A DNA stretch of 64,000 nt from DASSUW01 sp963849695 (GTDB lineage: Bacteria; Actinomycetota; Thermoleophilia; Solirubrobacterales; Solirubrobacteraceae): the NCBI GenBank assembly GCA_963849695.1, contig CAWKIT010000018.1:124001-188000 (forward strand), written 5' to 3'. Shown here one piece after another: positions 44,972 through 53,444 of the stretch. A program made the translations under genes and the position numbers. Every line of letters starts with the position of its first letter. Positions within the stretch are counted from its first letter, which is position 1. Under the pieces are notes generated by a model, which saw only the letters and a program-made list of their open reading frames with translations, was not told the DNA's origin and did not search any database.

Positions 44972-45704
44972 CGGCCGGGCTCGGGCCTTGGACCGGCCGC
45001 AGCGGGACCACCTCGGCCTCGCTGCCGGGATCGGCGCCCTTGAGCGCCGCGAGCTCGCGCTCGAGCTCGGCGATCCGGCGCGAGAGCTGCTTGAGCGCGT
45101 CCGCGATCGGGTCGGGCAGGTGGACCCAGTCGGCGTCCGGGCCCTCGGGCCGGCGGCCCTCGACGCGCACCGGATGGCCGGGATTGCCGACCACCGTCGA
45201 GTTGGGCGGCACGTCGTGGATGACGACGGCGTTGGCGCCGATCTTCGAGCCGTGGCCGATCGTGATCGGGCCGAGCAGGTTGGCGCCCGAGCCGATCGTC
45301 ACGTTGTCCTGCACCGTCGGGTGGCGCTTGCCGGTGGCGAAGCCGGTCCCGCCCAGCGTGACGCCCTGGTACACGGTCACGTTCTCGCCCAGCTCGGCCG
45401 TCTCGCCGATCACGACGCCCATCCCGTGGTCGATGAACAGCGCCTCGCCGATCCGCGCCGCCGGGTGGATCTCGATCCCGGTCAGGGAGCGCGAGGCGTA
45501 GGCGAGCAGCCGCGGCGCCACCGGCACGCCTGCGCCGTGCAGCGCGTGGGCGACGCGATGCGAGAGCAGCGCGTGCACGCCCGGCCATGCCGCGAGCACC
45601 TCGCCGGCCGAGACGCCCTTGGCCGCCGGGTCGCGCTCGTACGCGGCGCGGACGTCGCGCCGCAGCTCCCCAGCCACCCGCCGCAGCGTTCCGATCCCCA
45701 GCAT
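44964..45704 (-). CDS. cysE: Serine O-acetyltransferase (CysE)
   Basis: A 246-residue left-handed beta-helix acetyltransferase making O-acetylserine for CysK. The N-terminal helices include AAWPGVHALLSHRVAHALHG. The catalytic His/Asp block is IEIHPAARIGEALFIDHGMGVVIGETAELGENVTVYQGVTLGGTG, a diagnostic CysE run. Hexapeptide coils DNVTIGSGANLLGPITIGHGSKIGANAVV and VVGNPGHPVR follow. The C-terminus is longer than usual, with a predicted coiled-coil ISELERELAALKG-like tail. A cysK gene lies 5.4 kb away. Confidence 0.94.
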   Translation of the reverse strand: MLGIGTLRRVAGELRRDVRAAYERDPAAKGVSAGEVLAAWPGVHALLSHRVAHALHGAGVPVAPRLLAYASRSLTGIEIHPAARIGEALFIDHGMGVVIGETAELGENVTVYQGVTLGGTGFATGKRHPTVQDNVTIGSGANLLGPITIGHGSKIGANAVVIHDVPPNSTVVGNPGHPVRVEGRRPEGPDADWVHLPDPIADALKQLSRRIAELERELAALKGADPGSEAEVVPLRPVQGPSPAGG

Positions 45705-45714
45705 GGAGTACAGC

Positions 45715-46536
45715 CTACGCCGCCGCGCAGTCCGGGCAGCCGGGGCGCCGTTCGACGCTGACGCGCAGGACGTCGAGGGAAGCGAGGTCGAGCTGCAGGA
45801 AGGCGTCGGTCAGGCCCGGGAGGCCGGCGAGCAGCTTGAGCGCCTCGAGCGCCTGCAGCGACCCGACGACGCCGGCGGCCGGGCCGAGCACGCCGGCCTC
45901 CGCGCAGCTCGGCGCGTCGACGGGCTCGGTCGGGAACGCGCAGCGGTAGCACGCCGTCTCGCCCGGGCGGATCGCCATCACCAGCCCCGTCAGGCCGACC
46001 ACGCCGGCCTCGACCAGCGCCACGCCCGCGGAGCAGCAGGCGGCGTTGACGGCATAGCGGGTTGCGAACGAGTCGGTGCAGTCGACCACCAGGTCCTGGC
46101 CTTCGACCATCGCGGGCGTGAACACCGCCTGGTAGGGCTCGATCACGATGTCGGGGTTCAGGAACGCCAGCTTCGACGCCGCGCTGCGCGCCTTCGGGAC
46201 GCCGATGTCGGGCGTGAAGTGGAGGTGCTGGCGGTGCAGGTTCGAGAGCTCGACGTCACCCTCGTCGACGATCCCGAGCCGCCCGACGCCGGCGCCCACC
46301 AGGTAGGTCGCCACCGGCGAGCCGAGCGCGCCGGCGCCGACCACGAGCACCGACGAGGACGCCAGCGCCCGCTGGGCGGCCTCGCTCCACTCCGGGAGCA
46401 CGAGCTGGCGCGAGTAGCGGTCGAGCCACGGGTCGGTGGCCGCCGGCGGCTCGAGGGCGGGCGCCGCCTGGTCCGGGGTAGCGACCTCGCGCGCAGCCGA
46501 AGCGAGCGTGCGGAAGAACGCGCGGCGGTCGTTCAT
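45715..46536 (-). CDS. moeB: ThiF/MoeB-family sulfur-carrier adenylyltransferase
   Basis: A 273-residue E1-like enzyme. The core is WLDRYSRQLVLPEWSEAAQRALASSSVLVVGAGALGSPVA, with the nucleotide motif GxGxxG. It continues GRLGIVDEGDVELSNLHRQHLHFTPDIG, DLVVDCTDSFATRYAVN and the zinc ligands CYRC and CPDC. Such enzymes adenylate the C-terminal Gly of a ThiS/MoaD-type sulfur carrier. No sulfur-carrier gene is next to it. It is coupled to tusA by 4 bp and precedes cysE. The choice between MoeB, ThiF and MoeZ without rhodanese is uncertain. Confidence 0.85.
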   Translation of the reverse strand: MNDRRAFFRTLASAAREVATPDQAAPALEPPAATDPWLDRYSRQLVLPEWSEAAQRALASSSVLVVGAGALGSPVATYLVGAGVGRLGIVDEGDVELSNLHRQHLHFTPDIGVPKARSAASKLAFLNPDIVIEPYQAVFTPAMVEGQDLVVDCTDSFATRYAVNAACCSAGVALVEAGVVGLTGLVMAIRPGETACYRCAFPTEPVDAPSCAEAGVLGPAAGVVGSLQALEALKLLAGLPGLTDAFLQLDLASLDVLRVSVERRPGCPDCAAA

Positions 46537-46742
46537 CGGCGCACGATCCGTACGAGCTCCCCCTCGACCACGACGTCGTGCCCCGCGTCGGCCGCCGACC
46601 GCGGGACGTTCTCGAGCGCCTCGCCCTGCGCGCAGCGGACCTCGAGCGCCTCGCCGGGCGCCATCCGCTCGAGCTCGAGCTTGGTCCGCACCCACGTCAT
46701 CGGGCAGGTCAGGCCGGTGACGTCAAGCGTTCGCACCGCCAT
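46533..46742 (-). CDS. tusA: TusA-family sulfur relay protein
   Basis: A 69-residue TusA/SirA fold: MAVRTLDVTGLTCPMTWVRTKLELERM, then APGEALEVRC and a C-terminal DAGHDVVVEGELVRIV. The sulfur-accepting Cys is in LTCPMTWV; the family's CPxP is CPMT here, so the second Pro is replaced. The longer frame adds only junk upstream of the ATG at 46740-46742. The overlap with moeB suggests a two-gene sulfur-transfer unit. Confidence 0.85.
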   Translation of the reverse strand: MAVRTLDVTGLTCPMTWVRTKLELERMAPGEALEVRCAQGEALENVPRSAADAGHDVVVEGELVRIVRR

Positions 46743-46763
46743 GCGGGTTACCGTAGCGGTCGG

Positions 46764-47318
46764 ATGGCGTCGCGAAACTTCCTGATCCTGCACGGCCTCG
46801 GGGCGTCAGGACCCGGTCACTGGCAGACCTGGCTCGCGGCGCGGCTGCGGGCCGACGGCGAGCGGGTCGCGTACCCCGATCTGCCGGACGCCGACCTCCC
46901 CTCGCTGCCCGCGTGGCGCGAGGCCCTCGACGGCGAGCTGGCCGCGCTCCCGGCCGGCGAGACGGTCGTGATCTGCCATTCGCTGTCGTGCCTCCTCTGG
47001 CTGCACCACGTCGCCGAGGGCGGCCCGCAGGCGGACCGCGCGCTGCTCGTCGCGCCTCCTTCCGAGAGCGCGGGGCTGCCCGAGATCGCCGAGTTCTTCC
47101 CGGTCCCTCTCCCCCGGGTCGCGGGCGGCGCGCGGCTCGTCTGCGCCGACAACGACCCGTACTGCGCGGAGGGGGCCGACACGCTGTACGCCGAGCCGCT
47201 CGGCATCCCGGTCGACGTGCTGCCCGGCGCCGGTCACCTCAATCCGGAGACCGGCTTCGGACCGTGGCCGGCCGCCGAGGCGTGGTGCCTCGACGGCGAC
47301 CGTCCGCTCACGGAGTAA
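46764..47318 (+). CDS. RBBP9/YdeN-family serine hydrolase
   Basis: A 184-residue small alpha/beta hydrolase. It has FLILHGLGASGPGHWQTWLA, the nucleophile elbow VVICHSLSCLLWLHHV (GxSxxx form: CHSLSC, about residue 75), ALLVAPPSES and a terminal GAGHLNPETGFGPWP with the catalytic His. This matches RBBP9/YdeN members exactly in order. It lies 21 bp from tusA and ends 10 bp inside the convergent esterase gene. Its in vivo substrate is not known. Confidence 0.9.
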   Translation: MASRNFLILHGLGASGPGHWQTWLAARLRADGERVAYPDLPDADLPSLPAWREALDGELAALPAGETVVICHSLSCLLWLHHVAEGGPQADRALLVAPPSESAGLPEIAEFFPVPLPRVAGGARLVCADNDPYCAEGADTLYAEPLGIPVDVLPGAGHLNPETGFGPWPAAEAWCLDGDRPLTE

Positions 47319-48366
47319 GCGCGCGGACCAGCTCGCGGATGGCGCCCGGATAGCGGTAGGTGAGCCCGCCGTGCTTGCCGTCGAACAGCTCGAGCGAGTG
47401 GTCGACGCCGAGCGCCTCCAGCTCGGCCGCGAACGCCTGCGCGCCGAGATCCAGGTAGTACTCGTCCGCCCGGCCGGCGTCGAGATGGATCCGGCGCATC
47501 GAGCGAAGGGCGTCCGCGTGGGCGGGCGCCATGCGCACCGGATCGTGCTCCAGCCACTGCGCCCAGACGTCGTCGATCAGGCGTCCGGTCGCGATGTCGA
47601 AGGGCAGCAGCGCCTTGCCCGGGTTCGCCGGGTCGGGCGAGTAGGCGGCGGCGCAGCCGTACATCTCGAGCGGTTCGCCGAGCGTGCTCCAGTCCAGGTG
47701 ATCCGCCTTCGCCAGGCGCTCGAAGAAGACCTCGTACGAGCCGTCGAAGTCGTCACGCAGCTTGCGCGCCACCTGCGGGAACTCGGGCAGGTAGCTGGCC
47801 TCGAACAGCGCGTCACCCGCGTGCGAGGCGAGCGCGCCGAACACGTCCGGCCGCACCATCGGCACCACCATCGCGCCGTAGCCGCCGGAGGACTTCCCGG
47901 TCAGCCCGCGGTGGTCGCGGTCGGCGATCGTCGGATAGCGCTCGTCGACGAACGCGGGCACCTCGTCGCACAGGTGGTCCTGGTAGCGGCCGAGGCTGCT
48001 CGAGTTCAGGAACTGCGAGCCGCCGTACGAGGTCCAGCAGTCGACGAACACGATGATCGCGTCCGGGCAGTCGCCGGCGGCGAACATCGCGTCGAGCCGC
48101 TCGATCATCGTCGGCTCGAACGGCGTGCGGTTCAGCCACATGTCGAGCTGCCCCGTGAATCCCATGATCACGTACACGCTCGGCAGCGGCCGCGGGTGGT
48201 CGCGCTCGACGCCGGGCGGCCGGTAGACGTAGAGCGGGCGCCGCGCCGGGTCGCCCAGCGGGTTGCCGGCCAGCAGCTCGGACTCGACCACCAGGCGGTC
48301 GACGGTGCCGTGGAGCGGACGCTCCCACGGCGCGCCCGCGGGACCCTCGACCTCGTGTAGTGCCAT
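47308..48366 (-). CDS. Esterase D-family alpha/beta hydrolase
   Basis: A 352-residue esterase of the S-formylglutathione hydrolase/esterase D type. It has LYVYRPPGV...LPSVYVIMGFTG, an aromatic region IIVFVDCWTSYGGSQFLNSS, and the nucleophile GLTGKSSGGYGAMV (G-x-S-x-G, about residue 155). The putative catalytic His is HGGLTYRYPG near the C-terminus (about 337). The fold is clear; the substrate is unknown. It diverges from the lipase at 48399 by 32 bp. Confidence 0.88.
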   Translation of the reverse strand: MALHEVEGPAGAPWERPLHGTVDRLVVESELLAGNPLGDPARRPLYVYRPPGVERDHPRPLPSVYVIMGFTGQLDMWLNRTPFEPTMIERLDAMFAAGDCPDAIIVFVDCWTSYGGSQFLNSSSLGRYQDHLCDEVPAFVDERYPTIADRDHRGLTGKSSGGYGAMVVPMVRPDVFGALASHAGDALFEASYLPEFPQVARKLRDDFDGSYEVFFERLAKADHLDWSTLGEPLEMYGCAAAYSPDPANPGKALLPFDIATGRLIDDVWAQWLEHDPVRMAPAHADALRSMRRIHLDAGRADEYYLDLGAQAFAAELEALGVDHSLELFDGKHGGLTYRYPGAIRELVRALTP

Positions 48367-48398
48367 CCCGGCACCCTAGCCATCGCTACCTTCATCCG

Positions 48399-49568
48399 AT
48401 GCGTCGCGCCGCCCTCGCCGTCCCGATCGTCGTCGCGACCGCCCTCGCTGCGCCCGCTGCCGCTCCTGCGAAGGTGCGGCAGGGCCCCGAGGGAGCCGCC
48501 TTCTACAAGCCTCCGAAGCAGGTGGCGGGCCGGCACGGGACGCTCATCTGGGCTCGGCGGCAGAGCGGCCGCGATGCGCTCAACGGGCGAGCGAGGCTGC
48601 TGCTGTACCGGTCGACCGGCGTCAGCGGCAAGCCGAACGCCGTCTCCGGCTCGCTGACGCTGCCGAAGGGAAAGGCGCCGAAGCGCGGCTGGCCGGTCGT
48701 CAGCTACGCGCACGGGACCACCGGCTCCGCCGACGCGTGCGCGCCCTCACGCGGCTACGACACGCGCGGGATCGTGAGCTACGCCTACCCGCTTCTGCGG
48801 CGCTGGCTGAAGGCCGGCTACGCGGTCGTGCGGACCGACTACGACGGCCTCGGCACGCCGGGCGTCCACGGCTACCTGGTGGGCGCGACCGAAGGGCGCA
48901 GCGTCCTGGACGCCGTGCGCGCCGCTCGCAAGCTCGAGCCGCGGCTGTCGCGGCGGTTCGTCGTCGCCGGGCACTCGCAGGGCGGGCACGCCGCGCTCTT
49001 CGCCGCGTCGCTGGCGCCGAAGTGGGTGCCCGAGCTGCGCCTGCGCGGCACGGTGGCGTTCGCGCCGGCTTCGCACCTGGCCGAGCAGTTCCCGCTGACG
49101 AGGCAGGTGTCCTCGCCGGGCGGCGGGCTCGGGGCGTTCGTCGCGCTCGGGCTGCGGTCGGTCGAGACCGTGCGACCGTCGGTCGGCGTGCCGGGCCTGC
49201 TGACGCCGGAGGCGGCGGCGCTGTTCCCGCAGACGCTCTCGAGGTGCTACGTGCAGCTGAGCGAGCCGGCCTCGTTCGGCGGGCTTGCGCTCAACCGGAT
49301 CTTCCGCACCGACGTCGACCTCGGCGCGCTCGTGGCCGTGGTCGCCGCCAACGACCCGGAGGACCTGCGTCCGAAGACGCCCGTCCGCGTGGAGCAGGGC
49401 GCGACCGACAGGACGGTGTTCAAGGCGTTCACCGACCAGCTCGTCGAGGGCTACGAAACGAATGGCGTGCCCGTCACCTACAAGGTCTACGAGGGCGTCG
49501 ACCACGGCGGCGTCGTGAGTGCCGGTGCCGCGGACGCGACCCGCTGGATCCGCGCCCGGCTCCGTTAG
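48399..49568 (+). CDS. Secreted lipase/esterase (LIP family)
   Basis: A 389-residue secreted hydrolase. The signal peptide is MRRAALAVPIVVATALAAPAAAPA. The mature part has PVVSYAHGTTGSADAC (oxyanion region), RTDYDGLGTPGVHGYLVGA, the nucleophile AGHSQGGHAALFA (about residue 203), and a late VYEGVDHGGVV with the catalytic His. The acid is likely in VEQGATDRTVF-type loop. The ATG at 48399 is preferred to an in-frame upstream start because the signal begins here. The gene ends at the edge of a repeat-rich, gene-free stretch. Confidence 0.9.
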   Translation: MRRAALAVPIVVATALAAPAAAPAKVRQGPEGAAFYKPPKQVAGRHGTLIWARRQSGRDALNGRARLLLYRSTGVSGKPNAVSGSLTLPKGKAPKRGWPVVSYAHGTTGSADACAPSRGYDTRGIVSYAYPLLRRWLKAGYAVVRTDYDGLGTPGVHGYLVGATEGRSVLDAVRAARKLEPRLSRRFVVAGHSQGGHAALFAASLAPKWVPELRLRGTVAFAPASHLAEQFPLTRQVSSPGGGLGAFVALGLRSVETVRPSVGVPGLLTPEAAALFPQTLSRCYVQLSEPASFGGLALNRIFRTDVDLGALVAVVAANDPEDLRPKTPVRVEQGATDRTVFKAFTDQLVEGYETNGVPVTYKVYEGVDHGGVVSAGAADATRWIRARLR

Positions 49569-50218
49569 ATGCTTGATCCACGGTCTGTGGGTCCTCGAGT
49601 GGGATTTCGAGAAGGCCAAGGCTGTCTCCTCGCGCGCCGGGGGGTGCCGGCGGTCGGGGTGGCGCTCGACGGAGATCTACGCAGCGGGTGGTGGTGGCGA
49701 CGCCGGCCAACGGCGGCTGGGTGGGGAGGCGGCGGAGCGGCCCGCGCGGCCGAGCCGTCGGCGCCGTGGCCGGGTGTGGGCGTTGTGGGATTCTCCAATG
49801 CGGTGCTGTCCTGCCCTGGTGTCGTTTATCGACAGTAGGGCAGGACGGCTTACCTCGAACCGCCCCGAAGCGGCTGGTGTCAGGGGTGCCGAGCGCGCGC
49901 TTTTGAACGGTGTAGGCGGTGATTGCGCGCGCGCTCGTCGACCCGATTTGCAGGATCCGTTGTAGAAATCCACAATCGAGACCGGTCGCGGCCGCGCTCG
50001 GTCCGGTCCCGCCGGCGGCGTCGCCGCTTCCCCACCCAGCCGCAGTTCGCTGGGCCCGCCGCACCCAACCGCAGCCGAGCCACGTCGCAGCCGAGCCCGC
50101 CCGAAGATCAGCCGCCACGGCGGGCCTCGCCACGACACGCGAGGCGCGGAATCACTCATCCAGCAGCACAGACGCGAGGTGGCCGATGAGTTCTCATCCC
50201 GGAGGAGGTCGTACTTCC
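49569..50218. other. 650-bp gene-free, repeat-rich stretch
   Basis: No credible gene is seen. It holds: a short frame near 49600 reading VLEWDFEKAKA, which resembles the first residues of BrnT-type toxins and then loses similarity; a 21-nt inverted repeat (49714-49734 and 50022-50042); a central hairpin (49808-49846); and the Shine-Dalgarno of the next gene (GGAGGAGG, 50201-50208). Open frames listed through it are short, poorly coding and shadowed by the repeats. Confidence 0.6.
49714..50060. repeat. Inverted-repeat element with central hairpin
   Basis: Left arm CGGCTGGGTGGGGAGGCGGCG (49714-49734) and right arm 50022-50042 are reverse complements at 20 of 21 positions, about 290 bp apart. 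A weaker second pair, TTGTGGGATTCTCCAA near 49785-49800 and the complement of TTGTGGATTTCTACAA near 49960-49975, nests inside. A 17-nt hairpin (GTCCTGCCCT arms, 49808-49824 and 49830-49846) is near the left-centre. The right arm and its flank, to CAGTTCGCTGGGCCCGCC (to 50060), closely match 7154-7192. Confidence 0.65.
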
Positions 50219-51085
50219 ATGACGACGACGAACACGCTCGAAACCGCCGAGGTCGACATCGCCTACGACGTCCACGGCCCGCTGCCGACCGCCGACGGAC
50301 GGCCGCCGCTGGTGATGATCGGCCAGCCCATGGAGGCCGGCGGCTTCGCCACGTTGGCGTCGCACTTCCCCGACCGCACCGTGGTCACGTACGACCCGCG
50401 CGGCCTCGGCCGCAGCACCCGCAAGGACGGCCGGGTCGACAATTCGCCGACGGTCCAGGCGAACGACGTGCACGCCGTGATCGAGGCGCTCGGCGCCGGT
50501 CCGGTCGAGATGTTCGCGAGCAGCGGGGGCGCGGTGGCGGCGCTCGCTCTGGTGGCGGCCCATCCCGACGACGTGGTCACGCTGGTGGCACACGAGCCGC
50601 CGCTGATCCCGGTGCTCCCCGACGCCGAGGCGGCCGACCGCGCCCGCGCCGGCATTCGCGACGTGTACGAGGCCAAGGGGTGGGGCGCCGGCATGGCGGC
50701 CTTCGTCGCGATGACGTCGTGGCAGGGCGAGTTCACCGACGCGTACTTCGCCCAGCCGCCGGCGGATCCCGCCGCGTTCGGAATGCCGACCGAGGACGAC
50801 GGCTCGCGCGAGGACCCGCTGCTCTCCGACCGGTCCTGGGCCGTCAGCAGCTACCACCCCGACGTCGACGCCCTGCGCGCGGCGCCGACACGCATCGTGA
50901 TCGCCGTGGGCGAGGAGTCCGCGGGCACCTTCACCGCGCGCACGGCGGTCGCCACCGCCGAGCTGCTCGGTCAGGAGGCGACCGTGTTCCCGAGCCACCA
51001 CGGCGGCTTCCTCGGCGGGGAGTTCGGATACGCCGGCCAGCCCGAAGCCTTCGCGCGCAGACTGCGCGAGGTCCTCGACGACTGA
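50219..51085 (+). CDS. Alpha/beta hydrolase
   Basis: A 288-residue alpha/beta hydrolase. It has LVMIGQPMEAGGF (the HGxP-like oxyanion region, without the usual HG), VTYDPRGLGRSTR, an elbow MFASSGGAVAALALVA (A-S-S-G-G, about residue 101) in place of G-x-S-x-G, and a C-terminal FPSHHGGFLGGEFGY with the likely His. This resembles the epoxide hydrolase-like/antibiotic-type hydrolases of actinobacteria. An excellent Shine-Dalgarno (50201-50208) decides the ATG at 50219. The function is unknown. Confidence 0.88.
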   Translation: MTTTNTLETAEVDIAYDVHGPLPTADGRPPLVMIGQPMEAGGFATLASHFPDRTVVTYDPRGLGRSTRKDGRVDNSPTVQANDVHAVIEALGAGPVEMFASSGGAVAALALVAAHPDDVVTLVAHEPPLIPVLPDAEAADRARAGIRDVYEAKGWGAGMAAFVAMTSWQGEFTDAYFAQPPADPAAFGMPTEDDGSREDPLLSDRSWAVSSYHPDVDALRAAPTRIVIAVGEESAGTFTARTAVATAELLGQEATVFPSHHGGFLGGEFGYAGQPEAFARRLREVLDD

Positions 51086-52036
<951 letters not shown>

Positions 52037-52139
52037 CCGGCCTGCTCAGCCTAGCGGCACCGCAACCTTCCAACCTTCGCGCGAGACCGCGGGTCACCCC
52101 CTCCGACAAGCAACCCACCCCACGAAAAGGGGAAGCATC

Positions 52140-53009
52140 ATGTTCAGCAGCAGGAAGCTGGTCGGCGCCCTCGCGGTGCTCGCTACGACGGCCGCGGTCC
52201 CGGTCGCCGCGGCGCAGATCCCGGAGGTCGACCCGGATCCCATCCCCCTCGCGTTCTGTAACGGCCTGCTGGCCGACGTGGTCGGCACCGAACAGGCCGA
52301 CACGCTCTTCGCCGACGCCGACGGCAGCGTGATCGTCGCGAAGGGCGGCGACGACATCGTGGTCGGCCTCGGCGGCGACGACACGATCTGCGCCGGCGAC
52401 GGCAGCGACGAGGTCCTCCCCGGTGACGGGAGCGACACGGTCTTCGGCGAGAACCAGGCCGACGCGATCGTCGAGGTCGGCGACACGTCGGGGAACGACG
52501 ACTACGACGGCGGCGACGGCGACGACGTGCTGGTCAGCGGCAAGGACGACGACTATGTCGGCGGCGGCGAGGGCGACGACCTCGTCGTGACCGACCGCGG
52601 CGCCGACCGGGCGCACGCCGGCCTCGGCGACGACCACGTGCTCGGCGGCGCCGGCGACGACACGTACCTGCACGGCGACAACGACGAGGACTTCGTGGAC
52701 GGCGGGGAGGGCCAGGACGACCTGATGGGCGGCGACGAGGCGGACGTGCTGCTCGGCCGCGGCGGCGTCGATCACATGCACGGCGGCCAGGAACCGGACG
52801 TTCTGCTCGGCGGCACCGGCAGCGACGGGCTGTACGGCAACGAGGACGACGACAAGCTCGACGCCGGGCCCGGCGACGACATCACACTCCGTGGCCAAGA
52901 GGGCGACGACGTGCTCGACGGCGGCGCGGGCCAGGACCTCGAGTGCCTGGGCGCGAACGATCCCGACGTCGCGCCGGCGGACGTCGACGTCGTGCGCAAC
53001 TGCGAGTGA
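52140..53009 (+). CDS. Secreted RTX-like calcium-binding repeat protein
   Basis: A 289-residue protein. The signal peptide MFSSRKLVGALAVLATTAAVPVAAAQ is Sec-type. The rest is a run of glycine-aspartate nonapeptides (GGDDIVVGLGGDDTICAGDGSDEVLPG and so on; at least ten GGxGxDxhx-like units), the calcium-binding parallel beta-roll. It ends with a conserved CLGANDPDV...RNCE. RTX proteins usually leave by type I secretion, whereas this one has an N-terminal signal and no transporter nearby. A 12-bp terminator follows. AAAAGGGGAAG (52125-52135) is the Shine-Dalgarno. Confidence 0.9.
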   Translation: MFSSRKLVGALAVLATTAAVPVAAAQIPEVDPDPIPLAFCNGLLADVVGTEQADTLFADADGSVIVAKGGDDIVVGLGGDDTICAGDGSDEVLPGDGSDTVFGENQADAIVEVGDTSGNDDYDGGDGDDVLVSGKDDDYVGGGEGDDLVVTDRGADRAHAGLGDDHVLGGAGDDTYLHGDNDEDFVDGGEGQDDLMGGDEADVLLGRGGVDHMHGGQEPDVLLGGTGSDGLYGNEDDDKLDAGPGDDITLRGQEGDDVLDGGAGQDLECLGANDPDVAPADVDVVRNCE

Positions 53010-53015
53010 ACGCTG

Positions 53016-53043
53016 GGCGCGCCCCCGTTCGCGGGGGCGCGCC
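53016..53043. terminator. 12-bp hairpin with TTCG tetraloop (bidirectional)
   Basis: GGCGCGCCCCCG (53016-53027), loop TTCG, then CGGGGGCGCGCC (53032-53043) forms a perfect stem with the extra-stable UUCG tetraloop. It sits 6 bp after the RTX stop and touches the stop of the convergent PRC gene. It likely ends transcription from both sides. Confidence 0.8.
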
Positions 53044-53405
53044 TAGTAATTGCCGGACAGGTAGTCCCAGGCGCGCCGGAGCTTGTCCTTGAGGTCGTCC
53101 GGCACGGTGTCGTCGGGCCCGGCGTCGAGCACCGCCGGATTCTCGGCGGGCTTCGGGAGGCGCTCGGCGGCCTCCGCGCTCATGGCGAGCACGACGCCGC
53201 GCTCGTAGATCGCCTCGACGTGGCTCGCGTCGGCGAACCGGTGTCCGCCCGGGCCGGCGCGCAGGTCGACGATCACGCCGTCGAAGACGTCCTCACCGGC
53301 GTCGGCGAGCACGTGCTCGACGCTGCCGATCTCGTGCCCGTCGGAGGTGACGACCGGCGTTCCGCCGGCGAGAACGAGGTACGAGGCGGGGTTCCCGAGG
53401 TCCAT
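53043..53405 (-). CDS. PRC-barrel-like small protein (paralog of the 15.5-kb gene)
   Basis: A 120-residue protein starting MDLGNPASYLVLAGGTPVVTSDGHEIGSVEHVLADAGEDVFDGVIVD. It shares the core with the protein at 15457-15786 (PVVTSDG.x.IG.V..VL..A.E..FDG.IV), and both share a C-terminal acidic/basic tail region. The fold fits PRC-barrel/DUF2171. The function is unknown. It diverges from a Ser/Thr kinase by 39 bp, so it might be a co-regulated partner or substrate. Confidence 0.75.
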   Translation of the reverse strand: MDLGNPASYLVLAGGTPVVTSDGHEIGSVEHVLADAGEDVFDGVIVDLRAGPGGHRFADASHVEAIYERGVVLAMSAEAAERLPKPAENPAVLDAGPDDTVPDDLKDKLRRAWDYLSGNY

Positions 53406-53444
53406 GGCGCCCGCGTACCCCGGGGACCGCGTCACAATCCTTGT

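Noticed and set aside
49519..49965. Frames through the gene-free stretch that could be called as genes
   Set aside because: They traverse the inverted repeats in several frames, have no Shine-Dalgarno and change composition at the hairpin; no domain is recognisable.
52037..52139. Possible riboswitch or T-box upstream of cysK or the RTX gene
   Set aside because: No S-box, T-box or other recognisable leader; the gap is too short and lacks paired conserved elements.
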